A stretch of 64,000 nucleotides of DNA from Streptomyces koelreuteriae (GTDB lineage Bacteria; Actinomycetota; Actinomycetes; Streptomycetales; Streptomycetaceae): assembly GCF_018604545.1 (NCBI RefSeq), contig NZ_CP075896.1, forward strand, positions 4,464,001-4,528,000. The letters run 5' to 3'. The notes below the pieces were generated by a model, which saw only the letters and a program-made list of their open reading frames with translations, ran no database searches and was not told the DNA's origin. Shown here piece by piece: positions 33,772 to 41,982 of this stretch; the first letter of the stretch is position 1, and the number at the start of each line of letters is the position of its first letter. Both the position numbers and the translations under genes were made by a program.

Positions 33772-34617
33772 ATGAGCCGCAGCGACGTCCTGGTCGACGC
33801 CGACTGGCTTCAGGAGAACCTGGACAACCCGAGCCTCGCGATCGTGGAGGTCGACGAGGACACGTCCGCGTACGACAAGAACCACATCAAGAACGCGATC
33901 CGCATCGACTGGACCAAGGACCTCCAGGACCCGGTCCGCCGTGACTTCGTGACGCAGGAGGGCTTCGAGAAGCTCCTGTCGGAGAAGGGCATCGGCAACG
34001 ACCACACGGTGGTCCTGTACGGCGGCAACAACAACTGGTTCGCCTCGTACGCGTACTGGTACTTCAAGCTGTACGGCCACGACAACGTCAAGCTCCTCGA
34101 CGGCGGCCGCAAGAAGTGGGAGCTCGACGCCCGCGAGCTCGTCGCCGGCGACGAGGTGCCGGAGCGTCCGAAGACGGACTACAAGGCCAAGGCCCAGAAC
34201 ACGTCCATCCGCGCCTTCCGCGACGACGTCGTGGCGGCCATCGGCTCGCAGAACCTGGTCGACGTGCGTTCGCCCGACGAGTTCTCCGGCAAGCTGCTCG
34301 CCCCGGCCCACCTGCCGCAGGAGCAGTCCCAGCGCCCCGGCCACGTGCCGAGCGCCCGGAACATCCCGTGGTCCAAGAACGCCAACGACGACGGCACCTT
34401 CAAGTCGGACGACGAGCTCAAGGAGCTCTACGCCGAGGAGCAGGTCGACCTGGCCAAGGACACCATCGCCTACTGCCGCATCGGTGAGCGCTCCGCGCTG
34501 ACCTGGTTCGTGCTGCACGAGCTGCTCGGTGTGGAGAACGTCAAGAACTACGACGGCTCCTGGACCGAGTACGGCTCCCTGGTGGGCGTGCCGATCGAGC
34601 TCGGCGCCAACAAGTAA
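33772..34617 (+). CDS. sseA: Thiosulfate sulfurtransferase (rhodanese, SseA/CysA-like)
   Basis: A 281-residue protein with two rhodanese domains. The catalytic C-terminal one carries the active-site Cys C235 in YCRIGERS; the N-terminal one lacks it. Transfers sulfane sulfur from thiosulfate or 3-mercaptopyruvate to an acceptor. The CRIGERS loop matches actinobacterial CysA/SseA proteins. Start ATG 33772 follows GGAGGAG. DUF1416 is encoded next, 41 bp downstream, and a Cys leader peptide precedes it, so the pair is likely regulated by sulfur supply. Confidence 0.94.
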   Translation: MSRSDVLVDADWLQENLDNPSLAIVEVDEDTSAYDKNHIKNAIRIDWTKDLQDPVRRDFVTQEGFEKLLSEKGIGNDHTVVLYGGNNNWFASYAYWYFKLYGHDNVKLLDGGRKKWELDARELVAGDEVPERPKTDYKAKAQNTSIRAFRDDVVAAIGSQNLVDVRSPDEFSGKLLAPAHLPQEQSQRPGHVPSARNIPWSKNANDDGTFKSDDELKELYAEEQVDLAKDTIAYCRIGERSALTWFVLHELLGVENVKNYDGSWTEYGSLVGVPIELGANK

Positions 34618-34658
34618 AGAACCGGACCGACCTTTCCAGACCTCTTCAGGAGTACGAC

Positions 34659-34946
34659 ATGTGTGGTGCGAAGGCCGGCGGCCCCGACGCCTCGACGATC
34701 AAGCCCGGTGAGACCACGATCCAGGGTCAGGTGACCAAGGACGGCGAGCCCGTGGTGGGCTACGTCCGTCTGCTGGACTCCACCGGCGAGTTCACGGCCG
34801 AGGTGCCGACCTCGGCGACCGGACAGTTCCGCTTCTACGCGGCCGAGGGCACCTGGACCGTTCGTGCCCTCGTGCCCGGCGCCACCGCCGACCGCACGGT
34901 CGTCGCCCAGCAGGGCGGACTGGCGGAGGTCGCGATCGCCGTCTGA
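34659..34946 (+). CDS. DUF1416 protein
   Basis: A 95-residue protein beginning MCGAKAGGPDASTIKPGETTI with a Cys at position 2, then a small beta-sandwich-like fold (VVGYVRLLDSTGEFTAEVPT, AEGTWTVRALVPGA). DUF1416 genes almost always follow the rhodanese gene in actinobacteria, suggesting that the N-terminal Cys accepts or carries sulfur (inference). AGGAG precedes ATG 34659. A strong terminator follows. Confidence 0.92.
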   Translation: MCGAKAGGPDASTIKPGETTIQGQVTKDGEPVVGYVRLLDSTGEFTAEVPTSATGQFRFYAAEGTWTVRALVPGATADRTVVAQQGGLAEVAIAV

Positions 34947-34962
34947 CGGCGAGCAGGTTCTC

Positions 34963-35005
34963 AAGGGCCGCACCCCCCGGGTTGGACGCCTGGGGTGCGG
35001 CCCTT
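34963..35005. terminator. Strong rho-independent-type hairpin
   Basis: Perfect 14-bp arms (34963-34976 and 34992-35005) with a 15-nt loop, 16 bp after the DUF1416 stop. Ends the sulfurtransferase operon. Confidence 0.9.
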
Positions 35006-35032
35006 CGGGCTGCCCGGATCTACGCTGGAGGT

Positions 35033-35290
35033 ATGTACGCACGACGGCGGCGCACGTACTTCCTGATGATGGGCGGCTGCATCGCGCTCTTCGTCCTGGC
35101 CTGGGGCGTCGTGCGCCTCTGGTCGATTCCCGTGGCCGTCGGCATGTGCGTCGTGGCCATGGTCATCCCGCCCGTCGCCGCGATGGTCGCGAACCGCCGG
35201 GGGCCCGACGACCGCTGGTGGGACGACCCGTCCGGGGATCCCCAGTCCGACGAGTGGTGGGACGAGCTGGACGGCAAGAAGCGCCGGTAG
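35033..35290 (+). CDS. Small membrane protein, DUF3099-like
   Basis: An 85-residue protein with an Arg-rich start (MYARRRRTYFLMMGGC), two transmembrane helices (LFVLAWGVVRLWSI and VAVGMCVVAMVIPPVAAMV) and an acidic Trp-rich tail (DRWWDDP, DEWWDELDG). This matches DUF3099. ATG 35033 lies only 1 nt after GGAGG, so the start is uncertain, but no better one exists near the first helix. Function unknown. Confidence 0.75.
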   Translation: MYARRRRTYFLMMGGCIALFVLAWGVVRLWSIPVAVGMCVVAMVIPPVAAMVANRRGPDDRWWDDPSGDPQSDEWWDELDGKKRR

Positions 35291-35312
35291 GAGCCCCCCG
35301 GTCCCGCGCGGC

Positions 35313-35675
35313 TCAGTACACGAGCGCCTGTGCCTCGTCCGCCATGGCCTCCTGGACGAAGACCTGCGCGCCCGCGATGCGGACCCCCTCGATGACGTCC
35401 TTCTCCGTGATCTCCCGGCGGGCCGCGCACTGCGTGCACAGCGTGACGCGGCCGGCCGCGAGGATCGAGTCGAGCAGGTCGGGCAGCGGGGCCGCGTGCG
35501 GGAGGTCGAAGTCGGCGGCCCGGCCGGGCAGGGCGAACCAGGCGGACTCACCGGTCAGCCACAGGGAGACCTCGACGCCGCTGGCCACGGCGACCGCCGC
35601 CACCGTGAACGCCTGCGAGCACCGCTCGGGGGCATCGGCCCCCGCCGTCACCTTGATCACCAGCTTCTTCGCCAT
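35313..35675 (-). CDS. DsrE/DsrF-like family protein
   Basis: A 120-residue protein of the DsrE fold (KKLVIKVTAGADAPERCSQA, LPDLLDSILAAGRVTLCTQC). Cys in CTQC and in ERC could be the sulfur-relay residues. Its position between the rhodanese operon and other sulfur-related genes supports a role in sulfur transfer, but this is inference. ATG 35675 gives a product of normal length; the frame continues upstream without a better start. Divergent from the 32-residue membrane peptide. Confidence 0.85.
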   Translation of the reverse strand: MAKKLVIKVTAGADAPERCSQAFTVAAVAVASGVEVSLWLTGESAWFALPGRAADFDLPHAAPLPDLLDSILAAGRVTLCTQCAARREITEKDVIEGVRIAGAQVFVQEAMADEAQALVY

Positions 35676-35772
35676 AGCCGGAAGCGTAGTCCGGAATCGA
35701 AGTGCCGAAGGCGCCCGCGTAAGCTGGCCTCGGCCCTGTGCACCCATTCGCACCCCGCTCAAGGAGCACCCC

Positions 35773-35871
35773 GTGGAGCTTTTCTTCGAAATCCTGCTGG
35801 TCCTGGTCGCCGTCGGCGTCCTCGCCTTCGCCGGGCTGACCGTGAAGAAGCTGTACCAGGGCCAGCGCTGA
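35773..35871 (+). CDS. 32-residue single-span membrane peptide
   Basis: GTG 35773 (after AAGGAG) starts VELFFEILLVLVAVGVLAFA, then GLTVKKLYQGQR: one transmembrane helix with a basic C-terminus. It ends 20 bp before the nitrobindin-like gene and is probably cotranscribed with it. Short one-span peptides of this type are conserved at this position in Streptomyces as far as I recall. Function unknown. Confidence 0.75.
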   Translation: MELFFEILLVLVAVGVLAFAGLTVKKLYQGQR

Positions 35872-35891
35872 CCCCCGTCTAGGAAGTTCCC

Positions 35892-36467
35892 ATGATCGAG
35901 ATCCCGTCCGACCTCCACAAGGACCTCGTCCCGCTCGCCTTCCTGCTGGGCAACTGGGCGGGTGCCGGTGTGCACGACTTCCCCGGCTCCGAGAAGTGCA
36001 ACTTCGGGCAGGAGGTCACCTTCACCCACGACGGCCGGGACTTCCTGGAGTACCACTCGCACTCCTGGGTGCTCGACAACGACGGCAACAAGGTCCGTCC
36101 CCTGGAGTCCGAGCACGGCTTCTGGCGCATCGACCCGAACCGCAAGGTCGAGGTGACGATGACCCGCGACGACGGCGTCATCGAGATCTGGTACGGCGAG
36201 CTGGCCGACCAGAAGCCCCAGATCGACCTGGTCACCGACGCCGTCGCCCGCACGGCCGCCTCCCAGCCGTACACCGGCGGCAAGCGGCTCTACGGCTACG
36301 TCAAGAGCGACCTGATGTGGGTCGGCGAGAAGCAGACCCCCGAGGTCGAACTGCGCCCCTACATGTCCGCCCATCTGAAGAAGGTCGTCACCCCGGAAGA
36401 GGTCGAGCGCTGGGCCAAGGCCCTGCCCGACGACATGCCGGACGACGGCATCGCCTTCTTCAAGTAG
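35892..36467 (+). CDS. Nitrobindin-like heme-binding beta-barrel protein
   Basis: A 191-residue FABP-like/nitrobindin (DUF1794, THAP4 C-terminal-like) protein. It shows the signature GNWAGAG (GxWxGxG) at about 20-26, QEVTFTHDGRDFLEYHSHSW, and the C-terminal H in LRPYMSAHLKKV that serves as heme ligand in nitrobindins. The family binds ferric heme and handles NO or peroxynitrite. The nickel regulator Nur is encoded 15 bp downstream. ATG 35892 follows AGGAAG. Confidence 0.88.
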   Translation: MIEIPSDLHKDLVPLAFLLGNWAGAGVHDFPGSEKCNFGQEVTFTHDGRDFLEYHSHSWVLDNDGNKVRPLESEHGFWRIDPNRKVEVTMTRDDGVIEIWYGELADQKPQIDLVTDAVARTAASQPYTGGKRLYGYVKSDLMWVGEKQTPEVELRPYMSAHLKKVVTPEEVERWAKALPDDMPDDGIAFFK

Positions 36468-36482
36468 TTCTAGACTCGAGGT

Positions 36483-36920
36483 GTGGTGAGCACCGACTGG
36501 AAGAGCGATCTGCGGCAGCGCGGCTACCGGCTGACCCCGCAGCGGCAACTCGTGCTCGAAGCCGTGGACACCCTGGAGCACGCGACCCCCGACGACATCC
36601 TCGTGGAAGTGAGGAAAACCGCGTCGGGGGTCAACGTCTCCACCGTCTACCGGACCCTGGAGCTCCTGGAGGAGCTCGGGCTGGTCAGCCACGCCCATCT
36701 GGGACACGGGGCGCCGACCTACCACCTCGCGGATCGGCACCACCATCTCCACCTGGTCTGCCGTGACTGCCAGAACGTCATCGAGGCGGACGTCTCCGTG
36801 GCCGCCGAGTTCACCGACAAGCTGCGGCAGACCTTCGGCTTCGACACCGACATGAAGCACTTCGCGATCTTCGGCCGATGCCGGGACTGCACGCTCAAGG
36901 CTTCAACTACCGAGTCGTAG
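36483..36920 (+). CDS. nur: Nur, nickel-responsive Fur-family regulator
   Basis: A 145-residue Fur-family repressor: winged helix (RGYRLTPQRQLVLEAVDTL, VNVSTVYRTLELLEELGLV) and a dimerisation domain with metal ligands in HLADRHHHLHLVCRDC and the structural Cys pair near the end (RCRDC). The His-rich loop and full sequence resemble Streptomyces Nur, which with Ni represses nickel uptake and Fe-SOD (sodF) and permits Ni-SOD. GTG 36483 has TAGACT 6 nt upstream, so it is probably leaderless. Confidence 0.9.
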   Translation: MVSTDWKSDLRQRGYRLTPQRQLVLEAVDTLEHATPDDILVEVRKTASGVNVSTVYRTLELLEELGLVSHAHLGHGAPTYHLADRHHHLHLVCRDCQNVIEADVSVAAEFTDKLRQTFGFDTDMKHFAIFGRCRDCTLKASTTES

Positions 36921-36930
36921 GCTTACGTAT

Positions 36931-37896
36931 ATGAAGAGCCCCCTGCTGACCCTGCCCGGCGCCGTCCCCGCCGAGGGCGTGGACGAAGGCGTCGCCGCCC
37001 ACTACGGCGACCTGTTCCGCGAGCAGCGTGCCCTCGCCGACGGCACCGGATTCGTGGACCTCTCCCACCGGGGCGTCGTCGCCGTCACCGGCGACGACCG
37101 GCTGGCCTGGCTGCACCTGCTGCTCACCCAGCACATGAGCGAGCTGCCCGTGGGCCGGGCCACCGAGGCGCTGATCCTCTCCGCGAACGGCCACATCGAG
37201 CACGCCCTGTATCTCGTCGACGACGGCGAGACGGTCTGGGCCCATGTGGAGCCGGGCACCCAGGAGGCGCTGATCGCGTACCTGGAGTCGATGAAGTTCT
37301 TCTACCGGGTCGAGGTCGCCGACCGCACGGCCGACACCGCCGTGGTGCATCTGCCGGCCGGCTCCATCGCCGAGGTGCCCGAGGGCGCCGTCGTACGCGA
37401 GACGCCGCACGGCCGGGATCTGTTCCTGCCGCGCGCCGACCTGGAGGCGTTCGCCGGGCAGGCCGGGCCGCCTGCCGGGATCCTGGCCTACGAGGCGCTG
37501 CGCGTGGAGCAGCACCGGCCCCGGCTCGGTTTCGAGACCGACCACCGCACCATCCCGCACGAGCTGGGCTGGATCGGCTCGGCGGTGCATCTGCAGAAGG
37601 GCTGCTACCGGGGGCAGGAGACGGTCGCCCGCGTGCAGAACCTGGGCAAGCCGCCGCGCCGGCTGGTCTTCCTGCACCTGGACGGCAGCGAGGTCCATCT
37701 GCCGGTGGCGGGCACCGAGGTCCGGCTCGCGGACGACGGCCCCGACGGCCGGAAGATCGGCTTCATCACGACCTCCGTACGCCACCACGAGCTGGGGCCG
37801 GTCGCCCTCGCGCTGGTGAAGCGGAACGTGGCCCTGGACGCCCGGCTGGTGGCCGGGGACACGGCCGCGGCCCAGGAAGCCGTCGTCGAGCCGTAG
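36931..37896 (+). CDS. ygfZ: YgfZ/GcvT-like folate-binding protein (Fe-S cluster assembly)
   Basis: A 321-residue protein with the hallmark KGCYRGQE (about residues 225-232), whose Cys is required in YgfZ. The N-terminal GcvT-like domain has SHRGVVAVTGDDRLAWLHLL. YgfZ supports repair or maturation of some Fe-S proteins using folate. TAGGCT ends 7 nt before ATG 36931, so it has its own leaderless promoter within 10 bp of the nur stop. Confidence 0.92.
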   Translation: MKSPLLTLPGAVPAEGVDEGVAAHYGDLFREQRALADGTGFVDLSHRGVVAVTGDDRLAWLHLLLTQHMSELPVGRATEALILSANGHIEHALYLVDDGETVWAHVEPGTQEALIAYLESMKFFYRVEVADRTADTAVVHLPAGSIAEVPEGAVVRETPHGRDLFLPRADLEAFAGQAGPPAGILAYEALRVEQHRPRLGFETDHRTIPHELGWIGSAVHLQKGCYRGQETVARVQNLGKPPRRLVFLHLDGSEVHLPVAGTEVRLADDGPDGRKIGFITTSVRHHELGPVALALVKRNVALDARLVAGDTAAAQEAVVEP

Positions 37897-37917
37897 GCCT
37901 CAGAGGCCTTCGTGCCG

Positions 37918-37944
37918 CAAGTCGTCGTCGCGCCGTACGACTTG
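37918..37944. terminator. Bidirectional terminator
   Basis: CAAGTCGT (37918-37925) and ACGACTTG (37937-37944) form 8-bp arms around 11 nt, between convergent ygfZ and dtd. A smaller AGGCCT-CAG-AGGCCT element precedes it at about 37896-37910. Confidence 0.65.
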
Positions 37945-37957
37945 TAGATCTTTCGGG

Positions 37958-38383
37958 TCAGATTTCGATCTGCACGGTGAACGGGCCGTCGTTCGTCAGT
38001 GATACACGCATCGCCGCCCCGAAGCGGCCCGTGGCCACCGTCGCGCCGAGCGAGCGCAGCTGGGCGACCACCTCGTCGACCAGGGGCTCGGCGACATCGC
38101 CGGGGGCGGCGGCGTTCCAGGTGGGGCGGCGGCCCTTGCGGGCGTCGCCGTAGAGCGTGAACTGGCTGATCACCAGGAGCGGGGCGTCGATGTCGCTGCA
38201 CGACTTCTCGTCGTGCAGCATGCGGATCGACCACAGCTTGCGGGCGAGCTGGGCCGCCTTCTCCTTGGTGTCCTCGTGGGTGACTCCGACGAGGACGCAC
38301 AGCCCCTCGCCCTCGATCGCGCCCACGGTCTCGCCGTCCACGACGACGCTCGCGCCGTCCACCCTCTGCACCACTGCTCGCAT
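37958..38383 (-). CDS. dtd: D-aminoacyl-tRNA deacylase
   Basis: A 141-residue enzyme that removes D-amino acids from charged tRNAs. N-terminus [18 protein letters not shown], catalytic SQFTLYGD (Thr) at about 77-84, and the C-terminal cross-subunit motif [10 protein letters not shown]. The frame opens at 38413, but ATG 38383 (MRAVVQRV) is the family start. Confidence 0.95.
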   Translation of the reverse strand: MRAVVQRVDGASVVVDGETVGAIEGEGLCVLVGVTHEDTKEKAAQLARKLWSIRMLHDEKSCSDIDAPLLVISQFTLYGDARKGRRPTWNAAAPGDVAEPLVDEVVAQLRSLGATVATGRFGAAMRVSLTNDGPFTVQIEI

Positions 38384-38595
38384 ACGTCCATCATGCAGGG
38401 CGGTGAACGTCACGCCGCGGGTGGTGTGCGCATGGCACGAACGGGTGGTTTGCGCCGGGCGCCAACGGGCCCTGCCCGGCCGTATTTTGCTGCTTAACCG
38501 CCCATCTGGGGTCTATCGGGGGCACTCGTTCCCATAGCGGCCACTTGGGGTGGCACGATGCATGCACACACCGGTCGAGGGGACGGTTGAGGCAC

Positions 38596-39228
38596 ATGAG
38601 CACATCAAGCACCGGGCAGCAGTCGGGGGCTGTCTGGTCGACGTACACGGGGATCGGCGCGACGGAGTACCACCGGCCGCCCACCCAGCGCACGGACAGC
38701 CCGCGGCTGCCCTCGGACGCTCCCGAGCCCGATCGGACCGCGCTGAGCCTGACCGAGCTGCGCACCCTGCGCCGCGAGGCCCAGCGCGACGAGGCCGATC
38801 TCAGCTATGTACGGCGGCTGCTCCAGGGGCGGATCGACATCCTGCGCGCGGAGTTGGCGCGGCGCGCACCGGCGGACGCGGCCGCCGTCGCCGCCCCCGC
38901 GGAGGTGTCCGTCGTGGAGCGGCTGGCGGAGATCCTGCGGGACGCCCCGGCCCGGCACCGCTCCTCGGCCCGCCATGTGACCCTCTCCACCCCGCAGGGC
39001 GAGGAGTCCCGGCGGCTGGCCGCGGAGATGCTCGGCGAGGTCGAGCTGTCCGACCTCGGCGCGCGCACCGACCAGGAGCTGACCACGGCGATGGGCCGGC
39101 TCGTGCGCTACGAGCAGCAGGTCTCCCGGCGACGGCAGCGGCTCCAGCGCAGGGCCGACGAGTGCAGCACGGAGATCGCCCGCCGGTACCGCGAGGGGGA
39201 GGCGCAGGTCGACGACCTGCTGGTCTGA
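38596..39228 (+). CDS. rsiG: RsiG, c-di-GMP-binding anti-sigma factor of WhiG
   Basis: A 210-residue helical protein carrying two copies of the c-di-GMP signature E-x3-S-x2-R-x3-Q-x3-D: E66-S70-R73-Q77-D81 and E173-S177-R180-Q184-D188. Both are complete, which is the hallmark of RsiG. RsiG with two c-di-GMP molecules holds the sporulation sigma factor WhiG inactive in Streptomyces (established in S. venezuelae). Between the motif helices is a variable region (about 90-150). ATG 38596 with TTGAGG upstream is preferred over the frame opening at 38545. Confidence 0.92.
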   Translation: MSTSSTGQQSGAVWSTYTGIGATEYHRPPTQRTDSPRLPSDAPEPDRTALSLTELRTLRREAQRDEADLSYVRRLLQGRIDILRAELARRAPADAAAVAAPAEVSVVERLAEILRDAPARHRSSARHVTLSTPQGEESRRLAAEMLGEVELSDLGARTDQELTTAMGRLVRYEQQVSRRRQRLQRRADECSTEIARRYREGEAQVDDLLV

Positions 39229-39305
39229 GCCGCACCCGGCGGGGGGAGGGCCGGTGCCCGGAAAATCCGCGCGACACCGACCGGCCCTCCCCCTAGCGTG
39301 AGCCC

Positions 39306-40559
39306 ATGACCCGCGAAGCCGACATCGACATACGCCCCGTCGCCGAAGCCGAACACGCCGAATGGATGCGTGCCGTGCACACCGGCTTCCTGCGAGGGCC
39401 CGTCGTGCCCGCGGAGGAGCTGGAGGCCCGTCGCCGGAAGTTCGTCCCGGGTCGCTTCCTCGGTGCCTTCGACGGCGGCCGGTGCGTGGCGACCTTCCGG
39501 TCCTTCGAGCAGCAGCTCACGGTCGTGGGCGGGGCGAGCGTCCCGGCCGACGCCGTCACGGGAGTCACCGTCACCGCGACCCACCGCCGCCGCGGGCTGC
39601 TCAGCCGGATGATGGCGCGGGACCTGGCGGCCGCGAAGGAGCGCGGGGACGTCGTCGCGACGCTGATCGCCGCCGAGTACCCGATCTACGGCCGGTACGG
39701 CTTCGGGCCGGCGACCTGGATGTCCGAGTGGACGGTCGATGTGCCGCGTGCCGGTCTCGACGCGCGCTGGGCGGGCCCGGCGGACGGCGGGCGGATCGAC
39801 CTGGTGGACGGCGACGACGTCCGCAAGCTCGGCCCCGAACTGCACGAGCGGGTGCGGCGTACCCAGCCCGGCGCCATCGACCGCGACGAGTGGTGGTGGC
39901 AGCTGAACACCGGCGCCCTGCGGCTCGACCCGGCGGGGAAGACGCCCTTCTTCGCCGTGTACCGCTCGGCGTCCGGCGAGGTCGAGGGCATGGCCGCCTA
40001 CGCGGTCGACGACCACTGGGGCGAGGCCAAGCAGCCGTTGAACACGGCGACCGTGCAATGGCTGATCGGGGTGAGTCCGGCCGCGGAGCGCGCCCTGTGG
40101 CAGTACCTCTGCTCGATCGACTGGGTCGTGAAGGTGAAGAGCGGCTGGCGGGCGCCCGACGACCTGCTCCCGCACTTCCTGCCGGATCCGCGGGCGGCCA
40201 GGATCACCTCGCAGGCGGACTTCCTGTGGGTGCGGATCCTGGACGTCGTACGGGCGCTGGAGGCGCGGACGTATGAGGGGGAGGGGTCGCTGGTGCTGGA
40301 GGTCGCCGGTGTGGACGGGCTGACCGGCGGGCGGTACCGGCTGGAGGCCTCCGCCGCGGGGGCGTCCTGCGAGCCGACCACCGAGAGCGCGGAACTCGCC
40401 CTGGAGATCGGCGAGCTGGGGGCGCTGTGGCTGGGGGACGAGTCGGCGGTGCGGCTGGCGGCGCTGGGGCGGGTGCGGGAAGAACGAGCGGGCGCCGCCC
40501 GGAAGGCCGACGCCCTGCTGCGTACGTCCAGGCGGCCTTGGTGCCCGGACATGTTCTGA
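39306..40559 (+). CDS. Eis-like GNAT N-acetyltransferase
   Basis: A 417-residue protein of the Eis family. The N-terminal GNAT domain has acetyl-CoA motif [20 protein letters not shown] (given in part); then a second GNAT-like domain with [13 protein letters not shown] region; and a C-terminal sterol-carrier-like domain ending in RPWCPDMF, whose terminal Phe carboxylate is catalytic in Eis. Mycobacterial Eis acetylates aminoglycosides and other amines; the substrate here is unknown. TAGCGT 6 nt before ATG 39306 suggests a leaderless mRNA. Confidence 0.9.
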   Translation: MTREADIDIRPVAEAEHAEWMRAVHTGFLRGPVVPAEELEARRRKFVPGRFLGAFDGGRCVATFRSFEQQLTVVGGASVPADAVTGVTVTATHRRRGLLSRMMARDLAAAKERGDVVATLIAAEYPIYGRYGFGPATWMSEWTVDVPRAGLDARWAGPADGGRIDLVDGDDVRKLGPELHERVRRTQPGAIDRDEWWWQLNTGALRLDPAGKTPFFAVYRSASGEVEGMAAYAVDDHWGEAKQPLNTATVQWLIGVSPAAERALWQYLCSIDWVVKVKSGWRAPDDLLPHFLPDPRAARITSQADFLWVRILDVVRALEARTYEGEGSLVLEVAGVDGLTGGRYRLEASAAGASCEPTTESAELALEIGELGALWLGDESAVRLAALGRVREERAGAARKADALLRTSRRPWCPDMF

Positions 40560-40638
40560 GCCGCTCCCTTCTGTACACACCGACCGGGCTCCCGGCTCCC
40601 CTCCGGAAGGGAGGCCCGTCGGTGGAAGGTGGATGGCA

Positions 40639-40655
40639 AAGTTGGCGACCAACTT
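40639..40655. promoter_or_regulatory. Inverted repeat upstream of devE, candidate DevA/DevE operator
   Basis: AAGTTGG-CGA-CCAACTT is a perfect 7-bp inverted repeat about 87 bp before the devE start. The same core (GTTGG-CAA-CCAAC) recurs upstream of devA. Confidence 0.7.
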
Positions 40656-40741
40656 CACTGTACTTATAGCCGCTTGGACGCGTCTCATAACCACCCTGCG
40701 CTGAACTGCCGGAAGATGGCGGGAAGTTGTAGTGTTTGGTT

Positions 40742-41647
40742 GTGGACCCGGAACACACCTCCGCCCATGGGCCGAAGAGGTCGCAACGGCCACAGAGAAC
40801 ACATCAACAGGTGGCCGACGAACTGCGCGCCCGGATCAGGTCAGGGGCGCTGCGGTCCGGTGAGCGCATGCCGACGCAGGCGCAGCTCGCCGACGAGTTC
40901 GGCGTCGAGCGCGGTGCCGTGCGCCAGGCGCTGCGCATCCTGCAGTCCGAGCAGCTGCTCACCAACGTGTCCAAGGGGAGCCCGGCGACCGTCGCCTCCG
41001 ATCCCGCCAGGGCGCTGACCGGCCCACAAGCCCCGCCCGTGCCCACGACCGTGGGTCTCGCGCCCCGGATCGCGGCGGCGTTCGCGGCGGAACACGTCGA
41101 GATCGACGCGGTGTGCCTGACGTCCATCTCCCTCACGCTGGCGATCGGAGAGCCGCTGCGGCAGATCCACGCCGGACGGCTGAAACCGGCCAAGGTCGAC
41201 GTCCGGGTCCTGCTGCCCAGCCGGGACATCGACCTCGCCTTCCCGGTGCCGGTCGGGGGGCGCGGCGACGACTGGGTGCACGGGCGGTGGCTGGCGATGC
41301 GCAACGCCCAGGGGCAGGTCCTCCAGCACAATCTGCTGGCCCTGCGTGCCACGCACGGCATCGACGTACACGTCACGTTCCGGGCGCTGCCCTTCACCCC
41401 GCCGGTGAAGCTGTATCTGCTCAACGGCTCGGAGGCGCTGTTCGCGTACTACACGCTGACGCGCCGGGAGGCCGAGATCGACCATGAGCAGCGGGAGATG
41501 TTCGACGCGCAGGGCTCCCAGTCGATGCTGTTCTCCTTCCGGCAGGGACCGGGCCTGCGTGACACGACCTTCGTCGAGCAGTCGCATCTGTGGTTCAACG
41601 CGCTGTGGGAGACGATCAGTTCGGAGCTGGTGCTCACGAACTCATAG
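40742..41647 (+). CDS. devE: GntR-family regulator, DevE-like (paralogue of DevA)
   Basis: A 301-residue regulator. N-terminal GntR winged helix (HQQVADELRARIRSGALRSG, QLADEFGVERGAVRQALRIL, NVSKG) and a C-terminal domain not of the common FadR or UTRA types, containing GEPLRQIHAGRL, LPSRDIDLAFPVPV, RNAQGQVLQHNLLALR and LPFTPPVKLYLLNG. It is strongly similar to the DevA gene that follows. GTG 40742 has TAGTGT ending 6 nt upstream, hence leaderless. In S. coelicolor this trio (devE, devA, devB) affects aerial development. Confidence 0.85.
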   Translation: MDPEHTSAHGPKRSQRPQRTHQQVADELRARIRSGALRSGERMPTQAQLADEFGVERGAVRQALRILQSEQLLTNVSKGSPATVASDPARALTGPQAPPVPTTVGLAPRIAAAFAAEHVEIDAVCLTSISLTLAIGEPLRQIHAGRLKPAKVDVRVLLPSRDIDLAFPVPVGGRGDDWVHGRWLAMRNAQGQVLQHNLLALRATHGIDVHVTFRALPFTPPVKLYLLNGSEALFAYYTLTRREAEIDHEQREMFDAQGSQSMLFSFRQGPGLRDTTFVEQSHLWFNALWETISSELVLTNS

Positions 41648-41830
41648 GGCGGTCCTCAGGAGCAGGAGCGCGATCACGACGGCTCCGGTGGAGCTGACCG
41701 CCGAGTTGTTGGCCTTGAGGCCCACGGTGAGAAGGAGCAGGCCGACGATGCCGGCCGGGCCGTACTTCCACTCGATGAACTGCTCGAAGGTGAAGACTGC
41801 GATGGCTGCGAGGAGAGCGAGGGCGGGCAT
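41642..41830 (-). CDS. Small membrane protein between devE and devA
   Basis: A 62-residue two-helix membrane protein (MPALALLAAIAVFTFEQFIEW, then YGPAGIVGLLLLTVGLKANN and a third hydrophobic stretch). ATG 41830 follows GGGGG. It lies antisense between devE and devA, its 3' end overlaps the devE stop by 6 bp, and its 5' region contains the devA-side palindromes, so DevA may control both. A small gene sits at the same place in S. coelicolor (memory). Function unknown. Confidence 0.75.
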   Translation of the reverse strand: MPALALLAAIAVFTFEQFIEWKYGPAGIVGLLLLTVGLKANNSAVSSTGAVVIALLLLRTAL

Positions 41831-41870
41831 TGGTTTCCCCCTTCGGAAGTCCGGAAGCAAAACTTCCGCC

Positions 41871-41896
41871 AACTCCAAGGAGTTGGCAACCAACTC
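41871..41896. promoter_or_regulatory. Overlapping palindromes upstream of devA
   Basis: AACTCC-AA-GGAGTT (41871-41884) overlaps GAGTTGG-CAA-CCAACTC (41880-41896). The second matches the devE-side repeat at 40639-40655. More AAGTTG half-sites follow at about 41901 and 41965. DevA is known to repress itself in S. coelicolor; these are the candidate sites. Confidence 0.7.
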
Positions 41897-41982
41897 TGAT
41901 TAAGTTGTCCCCACTTGGCCCCTAGTCATAAACAACTTTCAAACAACTCCCGCCAGATGGATCAAAGTTGTAGCGTTTGGTC

